A DNA stretch of 64,000 nt from Hemerocallis citrina (lineage: Eukaryota; Streptophyta; Magnoliopsida; Asparagales; Asphodelaceae), in NCBI GenBank assembly GCA_017893485.1, contig CM030360.1, positions 13,814,597 through 13,878,596 on the forward strand. Reading direction: 5' to 3'. A model generated the notes under the pieces. That model searched no databases. It saw nothing but the letters and a program-made list of their open reading frames with translations, and had not been told where the DNA came from. The position numbers and the translations under genes were made by a program. This document shows, piece after piece, positions 40,601 to 51,887 of this stretch; position 1 is the stretch's first letter, and each line of letters begins with the position of its first letter.

Positions 40601-41557
40601 ATGGTACCCTTTTTATTGGGTCCGAAATAGATTAGTTTTTGGGCAACCAAATCCAAAGTGAGTTTGATTTTCCACCAAAAGCAGGAATATAATCTACAGA
40701 ATTACACACATTAAGAACATATAAATTTATATAAGTAATTCTATCATTCTGACTCAGGTTGACTAAAACCCATATATTCTTAGTCTGTCCAGTCGACTTA
40801 ATTGAACCTTTCAGTAGACTATTACTGAAATCCAGTCGACTGGGAGGTGAAATAGGTCGACTTATCTGAGGTTTTAGTCTATTTGAATAAGACTTAGAAC
40901 CTCTGGACAGACGACTTAAATTGGGGTTCAGTCGACTGGTCTGAACTACAGAATTATTTTTTTCATTGAAAACAACAATTTTTGGTTTTTCAAAGAACTC
41001 ATATAATCTATTCTTAACACTAGAAATAGATTCAGTCTTATTACCACTAGTGTTCTTAGAAACATGATGTTTTTGAAGAGATTTTTGAAAACCAAGTCCA
41101 AATCTCTTATTAGTTTGAACTTGATTTTGGAGAACTTCATTTAAATTCTCCTTTCCTCTGTTAAATTTAGATACATTCTTGGATATCTCTTCATAATTTT
41201 TCTTAAGAGATACAAGATCTATATCCAAATTAGAAAGTCGAGAATTTAAAGACTTGACTTCTTTATCTAAGTCAAAATTCTCTTGAGAAAGTGTTTGATT
41301 AACTTTCTCTAAGTTTTTAACTCTAATTTTTCTTTCTTAAGTTCTTGAAAAATCTCATTGAAAGCATCTAATAAGTCATTTGAATCAAATTTATCACTTA
41401 CCTCGTTTTGTGTAGCCATGAAGCATACATTTGCAACTTTGTTTGTCTCTTCATTTTCTTCTTCCGATGAAGAGTCGCTATCGTCCCGAGTTGCTTGATA
41501 CGCCTTTTTGTTCTTCATGTACTTGTTCTTTGTGTACTTATCCTTCTTGAAGTTGTG
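40601..41557 (-). pseudogene. Sirevirus gag, C-terminal half
   Basis: From the right: MKNKKAYQATRDDSDSSSEE and NKVANVCFMATQNEVSDKFD, a known Sirevirus gag segment after the zinc knuckle. A long coiled-coil-like part follows (LVSLKKNYEEISKNVSKFNR) and a Ser/Arg-rich tail (LSRLSRGSKSYSNRLKPQIS) up to about 40632. The capsid, the zinc knuckle and the 5' leader are missing, because at about 41557 the sequence changes to LTR-like DNA. AGTCGACT-like words occur inside this coding segment too. Confidence 0.8.
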
Positions 41558-42896
41558 TTAATTAAAAAACTGCGGAATAAATAATTTTTTCTTCGGTGCA
41601 GTCGACTTAGTTGTGAACCAGTCGACTGATATGACCAAATAAGAGCAAATACAAATAACTCTGTGCAGTCGACTTAAAGTTGAGACAGGCGACTGAAGAC
41701 ACAGTGAATATACAACTTATACGAGACTGACCAGTCGACTGATAATGTGAGGAGTCGACTGTCCAGACAAATTTCACAGAACTTTAAGTAAACAAAAAGT
41801 AAATGCAAGATCAAGAGAGCAATCACAGAGTACACACGATATATCCTGGTTCGGTCCTTCCGACCTACATCCATTCCCCATGCAACCCACTTGAGATTTC
41901 CACTATTCTTGAAAAACAAGTTTACAAGAATACCCTACGGCGTTAAGACAACAACCTTGTCTAACCCGTAGTCCTTTCTCTCAACTAGAGAAAGCAGACC
42001 CACTCTACTACCAAGAGTGAAACGACTGACTCTACACCCTAGAGTCTAACTCTCCAACCGAGAGCAAAAGGAAACAATAAAAATCTTACAGTCAACCTAT
42101 AGCCTTGTTGGTGTTATGTGTTGTAGAACGTGGCTAAAACAAAGGTCGACTTCTATACCCAGTCCAGAACGAAATCGTTGTTATACTGGACTGAGTGTAG
42201 AGAACCAGAGATTTGAAACTTTGAAAGCTTTTTCACTTTTTCTCTTAGAAATCTCAAGAATGCTCGGAATCTTAAAAAGTGTTGTTGTAAGATCTTTTCA
42301 GTGAGATCTGAACTCTATTTATAGAGTTAGATCTCGTGGACGTTGGGAGACAGTTATTCCAACTATCAACCAATGGATCTTAAAGCATTTGATTTTGAAA
42401 ATTCGATTTTGAAAACAGAAAACGGTCAAAAGCACTTGAACAGTCGACTGGGTTGCCATAATGAGTCGACTGGTCAAAGTTTGAATAAATTTAAACAGTT
42501 TTGTACTGACAGTCGACTGCCAGAGGCATCATTCGACTGGTACTCAACAGTTAAATTATTTCAAACTGTTTTGACTCTTTTTGTTGTTTTTGAAAAACAC
42601 ATATTATAAAATAGTGAGTGTATGTGTGTGTGACAAGGCTTTACAACATACTAAGACTCAACAAAAGTAAAATTACATTGTTTACAAGACATGACAATTT
42701 ATTGACACATTTGAGCTTGAGTCTTGAGTCTTGTGAGTCTTGAGTCTTGTCTTCAGTCTTGTCTTGAGTCTTGAGCCTTTGTGCTTGTTCAGTTGTTCAG
42801 CTGAATAGTCTTTTGTGTGTACAACCTGCAATTTTAGCTGTATAGCATAGACACATGTTGCAGTGTGTTGTGATCATCAAAATCAAGAATCAACAC
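41558..42896 (-). repeat. Diverged Sirevirus LTR, truncated
   Basis: This is homologous to 19080-20525 but clearly diverged. It keeps gttcggtccttccgacctac, the TATA box (42316-42323, minus strand) and the LTR end atcaagaatcaaca. It lacks the TGTTGGATCC end, the G-rich hairpin and the adjoining primer-binding site. About ten AGTCGACT-like words are present. It joins gag directly at 41557. Confidence 0.8.
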
Positions 42897-43990
42897 ACTT
42901 GAGATTTTCCACTATTCTTGAAGAAAATACAAGAATACCCTACGGCGTTCGACAACAACCTTGCCAAACCCATAGACCTCTCTCACCACTAGAGAAAGCA
43001 CACCCATTCTACAACCTAGAGTGAAAAATCCTGACTCTACAACCTATAGCCCTACTCTCCAACCGAGAGGACCACTCTCACAACCCGAGAGCGAAGAAAA
43101 ACAACAAAAGAGTTACAACAACCTATAGCCTTGTTTGTGATTGTGATTTTATATAGACGCTAATAGGTCAACTTCTGAAATCAGTCTAGAATGAATTCAA
43201 TGTTATATTAGACTGATTTTCAGAGAACCAAGACTTAGAGGTTTTGATTGCTTCTTAGGAAACTTGTTCTCTTTAAAAACAAAAGCTTTAAAACTTGAGA
43301 GAATGCTTGGAACCTTTCCATGGTGATTCCTATGGTCTATTTATAGAGAAGAATCATAGGAACGTTGAAGTACAGTTCCTAAAACTGAATTAAAATGGAT
43401 AGAAATTGTTTTGAATTTGAAAAACAAGTTTTGAAATCAGAAAACTGTCAAAATGGCTTGAACAGTCGACTAGGTTGCCACGATGAGTTGACTGGTCAGA
43501 GCTTTTATGAGTTCAGACAATTTCGTACTAAGACAGTCGACTGGTTCCAAAGAATGGTCGACTGGTACTCAACAGCTGATCATATTCAAGCTTGTTTCGA
43601 CCTTTTAACTTTTGTAAAACACTCAAATATTAAGAGATATGTGTGAGTGTGTGTGTGACAAGGCTATTACAACATTTCTAAGACTCAAAGAATAAAAATT
43701 ACATTTGTTACAAGACACTTTAATACAAAACATTTTGAAGCACTAGTCTTGTCTTGAACTTGAGTCTTTGACTTAAGCTTGAGCCATTGTCTTTATATCT
43801 TGAAGCTTGCTTGATCAATGTGGCTTGAACTAAGTTCTTTGTGGATTGATCAATTTTCTTGAAAGCTTCATTGGATCAACTTTGCCTTTGTGTATTGCAG
43901 CATGATATTGATCTTGATACACCCTGCAATATATATAAGTGATAGCACAACTTTGCATTATGTTGTAGTCATCAAAACCAAGAATCAACA
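42897..43990 (-). repeat. Second Sirevirus LTR piece, near-identical to the 3' LTR
   Basis: It starts at cacttgagattttccactat, equivalent to about 19433 in the 3' LTR, and runs to the LTR terminus ccaagaatcaaca. Long stretches are identical to 19433-20525, including the TATA box (43338-43345). It abuts the diverged LTR at a short shared word (caacacacttgag against caacccacttgag), which suggests recombination between two LTRs. Confidence 0.85.
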
Positions 43991-45054
43991 ATTGGACCTT
44001 ACCGGCCTAAGCCTAGCCCACATATAGTGAATTTATCGGGCGTATCCTCAGCCACGAACTCTAGCAGGTCGATCTCCCGTAATTACGAACCTTACCAGGT
44101 ATATCCCTAGCCCATATACATAGATTTACCAGGCGTATCCTCAGTCCCGACCATTCCTAGGAACTGCAAGCTCTTTATCGGCCTTTTTGTAGAAGATCAG
44201 ACATACCCCTAGCCCATATACATAGATTTACCGGACATATTCCTCGATCCCGAACCCCTAGGAGTTGCAAATTCTTTACCGGACATGTTCGTCATTGTTT
44301 CCATCATATCTTCTTCTAGTGCCTATCCTTAAATTCAAATATACATAATGCCACCTAGAGCTAGCTTACCCTCATACTGGAATTAAAACAACATACCGAG
44401 AATGATAGCCTATACCGGCTACTTCTCAAATTTTCAATTTTCACTTCGCCGGTATTCTGGGTCTCGCTCGGCCTCTAGAATCCTTACATGTCATATTCAG
44501 AGATCTTCTAGGTTCTCTTAACCTTTGCATAGAATTTTTCATTCATTATACTTCATTTAATTTCCTTTATTCATTCTCTTTACACTTATAAATCTCAAAA
44601 AACTTTTAATCTCGTTATAACAATGTTCCATTAACATTTTAATTGACAAAACCCTTATAAATATTACACGTCTAATTTATCAAATTCATTCTTCAATCAA
44701 CTCTTAATTCCTCATATAGTATACTTTACATAAAATCCAAATTTAAACTAATTTTTTTTTACGATGTATAATTTTTGAAATAATCTCGATAATAAAACAT
44801 AATATTTCAATCTCTTAATCACACTTAATTTTAAAGCGAAAATAGCTCCAAAAATATTCTTTTAAAGTAACCTAATTTAAAACTTAATTTATCCACAAAT
44901 AATTTGGGAATTAATATATATATTCTTTGTTAACTATTTCACTAATATTCTATATTACATATACATATCCTTTTCAAAGAAAAAAAATTAAAAATTAAAA
45001 TGACCAAGATTTAAAATAAATGGCTCCGTTTGGAATTGAACCCGAGACCGACAG
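43991..45054 (-). repeat. Tekay-type LTR fragment right of the Sirevirus
   Basis: AT-rich non-coding DNA. It contains agctagcttaccctcatac and ccggctacttctcaaa, matching 57888-57960 of the solo LTR in the same orientation, and gaattgaacccgagacc, a tRNA-like B-box word (45032-45042). It is the likely continuation of 18886-19010. It ends where a plus-strand LTR starts (45055). Confidence 0.6.
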
Positions 45055-47380
45055 TGTAATATCCTGAATTTTCAATTATAATTAAATAAGGGTTTGTTTA
45101 ATTTTACGTGTTTAGCACATGCAAATTTATGTACATTTTTTCCAAAAAAAATTATTAATATTTACTTTTATGTCATGAACAAGTAATTTAATTCTTCTCT
45201 TTTTAATTTAAAAAGCCTATTTTAAATTCTAGGCCTAATTGTTTATTCCTAGCCCACACTAATTTATTTAATTATTTTAATTAGAGCCCATAGACTTTTA
45301 GCCCACTAGATTGAGCCCACCAATTTAATTCTCTTTTAACTAACACAACTTGTAGGGTAGACTTGTTTTTATAATAATTAATTAATTAAATATATACAAC
45401 TAGTAACTAGGAGTGCTTTGTGTGACACGTGCATTGCACTTGCACGTGCCAAGCACAAGTGAAGGGGTGGCCGGATGGTATCTAGAGAGAGTGGGAAAGA
45501 TGGAGTAGTGGAGAGGTGGTTTGTGTTCATGGGTGGTTGTTCTAACTCCCTAATACATCCTAGCCCCTAATCTACAACCATCTGGTTCAATCTACACCCT
45601 CCATTTTGCTTTGAAAAATGTATAAATACCCCCCCCCCCCCCCCCCCCATTCTCTTCACTAGAAAATTTGTAAAAGAAAAAGAAAGAAAAGAAAACTAGT
45701 TGTGAGAAAAAGATTGAGAGAAATTGTGAGGAAAAAGATTGAGAAAGTTGAGTTGAGTGTTCTTGCACTTAGAGGAGGCCGGCCAAACATCAAGGAGGGG
45801 AGCTCAGGTTTTCCATCAAGCTAGGAGGAGAAGGCTCATTCTTGGTGGCACAATCTAGGAGGAGAAGGAACCGTTCGTGCATTCAAGGAGATTTCTAGGA
45901 GCTTTCTAATTGTTTTTCTTCAAAAAGGTGGGTAATTTCTCAAGCTTCTAATGTAGATATCATGTTAGGGATTAAATTGATGAAATTGCTAAGAAAAACT
46001 AGTTTATTTTGGCCATGTGTTTGTTTAAAAGAGACTAGTTAGAAATGAAGTGAATGCTTGATGAATTGATTGATAGTTGCTATAATTGTGATTGTTACAT
46101 TAGAATTATCATGTTGCTATGAAAATGTGAATTTTGAACCATGCTAGATGTAGAATATATCTTTATAAATGGCTAGTTGATTAATTGAAATATTGGTTAT
46201 ATGCTATATTAATTATTGTGGCACTAGTGTGATAAAAGAGAATTGTGTTCTAGAAATGCTTGTAGAAATAAAAGAAAGTATGAAAACAATCTTTTGTGAT
46301 AATTGTAGTGCCAAATTGTGAAGAAGTTATCGTTGCATTTCAATGTCGAAAATATATTCATGATCCACTTTAACTACAACCTGGTACAATTGGCAGTCGA
46401 CCGAACTAGAGTCGACAGTCGACTGTCAGGTACTGAATTTCGGATTTAGTTTGCAGGACAGTCGACTGGCTATGTTTCAACAGTCAACTATCACTATCCT
46501 GACTGTTGGTTCTCAAGTTTTAAATCCTCGTAGGACAATCGATTGGCTATTTTTCAACAGTCGAAAGTCACTGTCCTGACTGTTGGTTCTCGAGTTTTAA
46601 ATCCTCAGAGGATAGTCTACTGGCCTATCTCAACAGTCGACTATCACTGTACGGCTGATGAAATATTTCAATCTTATAAAAAAATAGTTCTTTAAGTGTT
46701 CTAAAAATTGAGAAAAAATATTAGAATTATTCTAAAGATTCCTAGACTTCATGAAAATTATTTCTATCATTTTTGACCTATTATAATGAGAATTAGAGGC
46801 TATTTGAGAAAAGAACTTGATACAATTTCTTAGAACATAATCTTGATTAATAAAAGAAAATAAATATTTTCTTTTAAAGAAATTTTGAGTAAAGTTATTT
46901 TTTAAATGAGAATTGTGACATGGAAAATTTAAGTAAGATAAATGTGATTTTGGCTTAATAAAGTGGAAGAATGATATTATGAAAGTAAAGGAAATTTGTG
47001 AAAATTATTTATGAATGTGGTAAGTTTGAAAAATGAATTGTGGTATTATACATGAGATTTGTGCATGAAAAATGAAATAAAAGATCATGATGAATTATGA
47101 GAAAATTTTGTGAGTGTGAATACTCAACTTTTTATGAACATGAAATGAGATTAAAGACTAGAGTGTAGCTAAGTCTTTATACCGGCATTAAATAAATTCT
47201 TTTGGGATAAAATGTTGAAATGAAAGACCAAGCTTGGGTCGTTATTATTGGTTGATGGTTGAGACCGGTATAGAGGAAGTGCTAACTCTAGGGTGTTGAT
47301 TTTGTTCATGATTTAAATAAATAAGGACAATACAATAGTGAAGATGTGATGAAAGTAAGAGAAAAACACAAGTATGAGGG
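45055..47380 (+). repeat. Plus-strand Tekay-type LTR, cut at its 3' end
   Basis: It begins TGTAATATCCTGAATTTTC. A TATA box (TATAAATA, 45621-45628) is followed by a run of about 20 C. Its internal landmarks match the solo LTR 56960-60643 in reverse orientation: ttcaatgtcgaaaatatatt, the cagtcgact cluster (46393-46640) and gagaaaaacacaagtatgag. The last 0.8 kb expected of this LTR is missing, and the sequence passes at about 47380 into Tekay-A integrase over a shared ggc. The left flank is gacag; the right flank is lost. Confidence 0.75.
45621..45628 (+). promoter_or_regulatory. TATA box of the plus-strand Tekay LTR
   Basis: TATAAATA is followed directly by a run of about 20 C, then tctcttcactagaaaa. 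It lies about 570 bp into the LTR, the expected U3/R place. Confidence 0.6.
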
Positions 47381-47903
47381 CATTATGACCCTTAGGACTC
47401 CTCGGCAAAGCAGTCACAAAATCCATAGTGATATGTTCCCACTTCCAATCTGGAATAGGAAGCAGTTGAAGAAGTCCCCCAGTTCTCTGATGCTCTGCTT
47501 TAACCTGCTGGCAGACCAAACACTGTGCAACAAACCGAGCTACAGCTCCCTTCATACCATGCCACCAAAAATGAAGCTTCAAATCCCGATACATCTTAGT
47601 ACCGCCGGGATGGATAGAATAGGATGACTGATGGGCTTCCTCAAGCAACCTCTGACGAACTTCACCTTTCGGGACACATAACCTGGACCCAAAACGAAGC
47701 GATCCATCAGAATGAATAACCATGTCCATCCTGGATCGAGACTCAAACTCAACTCGAAAACTCTGCAATTGTGCATCACCAGCCTGCGCCTCTTTAATCT
47801 GATCAACAAGAAACGACTGAAGCTGGAGAACCAAACAACTCCGATTAGAACTCGACAAAAAAACCTCCAACTCCAACCTCCCTATCTGCTCAATCAGATC
47901 CCT
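47381..47903 (-). pseudogene. Tekay-A integrase N-terminus (truncated)
   Basis: The frame reads EAQAGDAQLQSFRVEFESRS, then the zinc-binding region LLEEAHQSSYSIHPGGTKMY with CLVCQQVKAEHQ, and the beginning of the core, WEHITMDFVTALPRSPKGHN. It then breaks into LTR DNA. Only the first catalytic Asp is kept. Confidence 0.88.
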
Positions 47904-49299
47904 CTACTTAGTTAAGAGCATAACTGCCGGTCTTCTACTCAAAGCATCTGGCACCAAGTTTACTTTACCAGGATGGTATTGCAAACTGATGTGATAATCG
48001 GCCATAAGCTCCAACCAATGCCTTTGCCTCATGTTTAACTCCTTCTGAACGAAGACGTACTTGAGACTTTTGTGGTCTGTAAAGATCTTCACTTGGTCCC
48101 CAAGTAAATAATGTCTCCATAGCTTCAAAGCATAAATCACTACTGCTAACTCCAGTCATGAGTCGGATAGTTCTTCTCATGCAACCTCAACTACCTCGAT
48201 GCATACGCAATGACTTGGCCCTTCTGCATCAAAACTGCTCCAAGTCCCTTACCAGAAGCATCACAGTGAATTACAAATCCACCTGAACCATCTGGAATAG
48301 TCAACACAGGCGCTGACGTCAATCTGTTCTTTAACTCAACAAAAGCCACACCAAACTCATCAGACCAACAGAACTTCTGATCCTTCCCAGTCAACTTAGT
48401 CAACAGTCCTGCTATCTTCAAAAAATCTTGGACGAATTTTCGATAATAGCCAGCTAAACCAAGAAAACTCCTGACTTCAGAAACTAACTTGGGAACAGGC
48501 CAATCCTTCACAGCCTCAACCTTGGCAGGATCCATAGAAATACCATCGCCTGAGATAATGTGCCCCCAGAATGAAACCCTGTCGAACCAAAACTCGCACT
48601 TGCTGAGTTTCCCATAGAGCTGATTCTCTCTAAAAGTCTGCAGAACAAATCTAAGATGCTCAGCATGATCTTCCCAATTCCGAGAATACACCAAAATATC
48701 ATCAATGAAGATCACCACAAATCTATCCAAGAACTGAGAAAAGACCCCGTTCATAAGACTCATGAGTACAGTAGGCGCGTTCGTGACCCCGAACAGCATC
48801 ACAAGATAATCATAGTGGCCATATCTGGTCCTAAAAGTAGTCTTCTGTACATCAGTCGCCTTCACTTTGACTTGACGATACCCAGAATGAAGAGCCAACT
48901 TCGAGAAAATAGTAGCCCCACTCAACTGGTCAAACAAATCATCGATCCTGGGCAACAGATATCAATTCTTCACAGTAACACTGTTCAGTTCCTGATAATC
49001 CACACACAGTCGACGACTACCATCCTTCTTGTTGACAAAAGGACTGGAGCACCCCAAGGCAAAACACTGGGTCTGACGAAACCCAAATCAAGAAACTCCT
49101 GAATCAGCACCTTAAGCTCTGCTAACTCAACCGGTGCCATCCTGTAGGGACTCTTCGATATAGGCATCATACCCGGTTGAACTTCAATACCGAACTCCAC
49201 ATCCCTATCAGGGGATAAGCCAGGCAACTCCTTTGGAAATACATCCAGGAAATCCCGTACTACTAGCGGCGTAGCCTCACAGCCTGAATGCAACTCCAT
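47904..49299 (-). pseudogene. Tekay-A reverse transcriptase and RNase H
   Basis: From 49299: VVRDFLDVFPKELPGLSPDR and VEFGIEVQPGMMPISKSPYR, then a 1-bp break near 49040. The core follows: [37 protein letters not shown] and active-site [14 protein letters not shown]. RNase H follows with [40 protein letters not shown] and [13 protein letters not shown], with a further break near 48160. Catalytic acids FIDD and DAS are present. Confidence 0.9.
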
Positions 49300-49326
49300 C
49301 GCACAAACCTCCTGATCAACTGTAGT

Positions 49327-49700
49327 TCAGCCAAGGCACATCTCCCCAGCATGGAACTCAAACTCCGCACGATATGGAATCCAGCACACAACTTTTTTGG
49401 CACGGCAATCAATAATGGCATGGATTTCACCCAACCAATCCATACACAGAATAACGTCAAATCCTGAATTAACAATTACAATCATATTGGCTTTGAAATC
49501 TGCGCTACCAATAATTACGAGACACTGCCTGCACTCCCGGGAACAAATGAAAACTCCACCACCTGTCACAATATTCCAAGCCTCTGACATGTTGCTGCAC
49601 TCCAGCTAATGGCGAGAGACAAATCGAGAGGAGACAAAAGAATGGGTTGCCTCAGAATCAAAAAGAACATGAGCAGGGAAAGAGCAAACAAGGGTAACAC
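49327..49700 (-). pseudogene. Tekay-A aspartic protease
   Basis: The frame reads VTLVCSFPAHVLFDSEATHS, where family members have D-S-G-A. The catalytic-loop glycine is Glu here, so the enzyme is probably dead. Downstream, ANMIVIVNSGFDVILCMDWL and AIIDCRAKKV match the protease C-terminal half. A stop lies near 49606. The right edge is set by the intron-like insertion at 49701. Confidence 0.8.
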
Positions 49701-49859
49701 CTAAGACATAAATCAAAAGAGACAAGGAAAAGAATGGTTGAACAGGGGTGAGGAAAACAAAATGCAGAAAAAAAAAGAGAAAGAAATAAGGCAAAAGGAA
49801 ATGAAGAAACAAAAGAGAAACAACAAAACAACAAAAACAAAAGATACATGCAACCACAC
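49701..49859 (-). other. Intron-like insertion in Tekay-A gag-protease (159 bp)
   Basis: On the minus strand it starts GTGTGGTTGC after GAGG and ends TTTATGTCTTAG, preceded by a long T/C tract. Removing it joins ESAEG to VTLVCSF in frame, as in related polyproteins, and the split codon gives Gly. It is T-rich, 53 codons long, and has no stop on the element strand, so it would also read through as a hydrophobic segment. Tekay-B has no such insert at this place. Confidence 0.5.
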
Positions 49860-51076
49860 CCTCAGCTGATTCAGCATCAACAGCAGTCAGGTTGAAAGCC
49901 TAACCTCTCCTAGGAGCAGCGGTCCTCTGACCAAAAATCTGGCGCTGCGAAGGAAGCGATGGTCTGACTGGACCAAGAGCTGCGGCAACTGGCTGAGCTG
50001 GACCCCTAGATGGAAGAGCCAACTGCGGGCAGTCCCGCACTGAATGGTCAGCAGCACCACATCCAAAACAGCGACGATTGGCACGTCGACAATCCTTGCA
50101 CTCTGCCCTGGAAGACGGCAAAAGCTGCAAATACCAACTCTCGGAGGACACACAGAAGAGTAAGGAGCTGCCCTGACCAGAGGGGCTGAACAGGTCTCCG
50201 AACAGGCCCACCAGAAGGCCTAGCAACTGAGTGCGGAACAGCCCGCTAGGAAGGAGCCAATCCACCACGAGCCTGCTCCTGAGCTCTAGCTGTCTTGAGA
50301 GCCTCAGCATAAGTACGCAAGCGAAGAGAGACAAATTGCACCTTGATGTCTCGCTCAAGCCCCAAAAATGAACTTGCGAGCTCTATCCTCTTCGCTCGCC
50401 ACGAACAGCTGCGAAGCGACTAAGTCTCGTAAATTCAGCTGCGTACTCATCTACAGACCTAGAGCCCTGTTTTAAGAAAGTCTTATGTTACAACATTGCA
50501 TGGACAATATGTAACAAAATTTCATTACTAGAAATAACGACCAACCTGTTTCAGGGCTAAGAATTGCTGCTCCATCACAACTCTAGTGCTGCTAGAAAAG
50601 AACTTCTCCAAGAAGCTCCTAGTGAAAATGGCCCAAGTGATTAGTCGTTCGAGCCTTTCGGACTCGGACCTCCACCAGATATGAGCCAAGTCCACCAACT
50701 GGATGGCCACCACATCCACACGATCTGCATATGCCACTCTAGCTGCCAAGAGAAGTTGCTCTGTCCGAATCAACCACTGTTCAGCTTCCAAAGGCGACTC
50801 AGTGCCTGAAAACCTGTCGGGATGCAGCCTCATGAAGTCTGTGACTGTACCCGGATGGGGAGGAAGAGTTGCCTGCATAGGCACAGCGGGCGGCAGGATC
50901 CGAGTAGCTTCCAAATCCCATAGTGCCTTCAAATCCCTCAAAGCCATAACGATGCCGACTTCGATGCCTGCATCATCTAGCTCTGTCAACAACCCACTTG
51001 GTAACAGCACATCCCGCCGACGGCAGACTTCAAAACCACATCGGTGCCGTCTCCACTTCTCCCAGCGGTGCAGCAC
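49860..51076 (-). pseudogene. Tekay-A gag (broken, with an intron-like insertion)
   Basis: The capsid part reads MQATLPPHPGTVTDFMRLHP, DRFSGTESPLEAEQWLIRTE, VVAIQLVDLAHIWWRSESER and VVMEQQFLALKQ. The insertion 50467-50545 follows, then GSRSVDEYAAEFTRLSRFAA. Single-base breaks follow near 50400 and 50350. The zinc knuckle CFGCGAADHSVRDCP lies near 50030-50080, followed by an in-frame TAG near 49900. Confidence 0.82.
50467..50545 (-). other. Intron-like insertion in Tekay-A gag (79 bp)
   Basis: Minus strand: exon end CTGAAACAG, then GTTGGTCGTTATTTC to CTTTCTTAAAACAG, then GGCTCTAGG. Removal fuses LALKQ to GSRSVDEY in frame, the usual chromovirus gag text. It has GT and AG ends, is AT-rich, and is near the lower size of plant introns. 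AAACAG occurs at both edges, so a small insertion with a target duplication is an alternative. Confidence 0.5.
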
Positions 51077-51220
51077 CTAACCTCGATGCCAGCCAACTTG
51101 ACGTCGCTCGTCCCCGCCGCGCTGACTGCCTCTAAAAACCACCTCTCGAAAAACCCTGGTCCGATGCTCCGACAACCTCAACTCCGCTCTAATGGTGAGG
51201 TTGAGGGGGGGGGGGGAGGA

Positions 51221-51887
51221 TGTAATGCCCTGAATTCCATTTACATGTAATTCGTAGCACAACAACATCTTTTACTTCAAATTCGTACAATTTTATAAGA
51301 AAATTAAAACTTTTCATTATATAATATTGTTCTTTACATCAACGCAGCGAAATTTAAATGAATACAACATAATATACAATAATAAAAATGCTTCAATCTT
51401 GTAACAGCTCATTATATTGACTTTAAGTTCATGCCAAGTCCAGTCCTGCAACTAGAAAATTTTGGGCACGTCAGTTGCATACAACTTACACAATGCTATA
51501 AAACAGCGATTCTCTTACTTTAGCAACCACAAACTTGAATGCACAATAAAGTGTAAAAAGTAACTATCCTAAACATGTCAGTGTATGATATGACTTAATA
51601 CCTAATGCAGATGTTTATACTATGATGACACTAATGCATACTTGTTCGGATTCTATGTATCACATACTACATAGGTCCATGGGAAAGCACCTACGTACTC
51701 TACATTATAGGGTTTAATATCTCGCTCTGAATACTCTACTACGGTAACAAAATCATGTTTTAGACGTTCCACGAGTACGGACTCCAGCCCCGGAATCCAC
51801 CGTCGGACTATACGGAAATTCTCGTCGTGCGAACATCCCGCAAGTGCCGCTCTAGCCCTGATATATACATATATAATGGTGAAATAC
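51221..51887 (-). repeat. Tekay-A 5' LTR, part
   Basis: Plus-strand reading starts TGTAATGCCCTGAATTCC and follows the same course as 51888 and 56960 onward (aattcgtacaattttata, ttacatcaacgcagcg, acataggtcc). It ends at 51887, where the Tekay-B LTR begins. The left edge is next to gag. Confidence 0.75.

Larger units (their letters stand above)
19011..43990 (-). mobile_element. Ty1/copia Sirevirus (SIRE type), nested and rearranged
   Basis: Reading right to left, the order is LTR pieces (41558-43990), C-terminal half of gag, protease, integrase, reverse transcriptase and RNase H (protease-integrase-RT order marks copia). An extra ORF follows pol, then multiple polypurine tracts and the 3' LTR (19011-20525). 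Tat-2 (20760-35723) sits between the extra ORF and the 3' LTR. The gag N-terminus and primer-binding site are missing. The outer 5-bp flanks (ttagg and attgg) do not match, which fits the rearranged 5' end. Confidence 0.85.
47381..51887 (-). mobile_element. Tekay-like chromovirus (Tekay-A), truncated and decayed
   Basis: From the right: part of a 5' LTR (51221-51887), gag, protease, reverse transcriptase, RNase H and the start of integrase. It is cut off at 47381 inside integrase. The right end is interrupted by the 3' LTR of Tekay-B at 51888. Multiple frame breaks are present. The usual primer-binding site is not found between the LTR end and gag; a purine run (gagggggggggggaggat) sits there instead. 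Confidence 0.8.

Noticed and set aside
42343..43646. Plus-strand ORFs in Sirevirus LTR pieces
   Set aside because: They are antisense to the element, repeat in each LTR copy and have no domain.
45629..45648. Run of about 20 C after the TATA box as a functional signal
   Set aside because: Homopolymer length is prone to slippage and sequencing error; not used as evidence.
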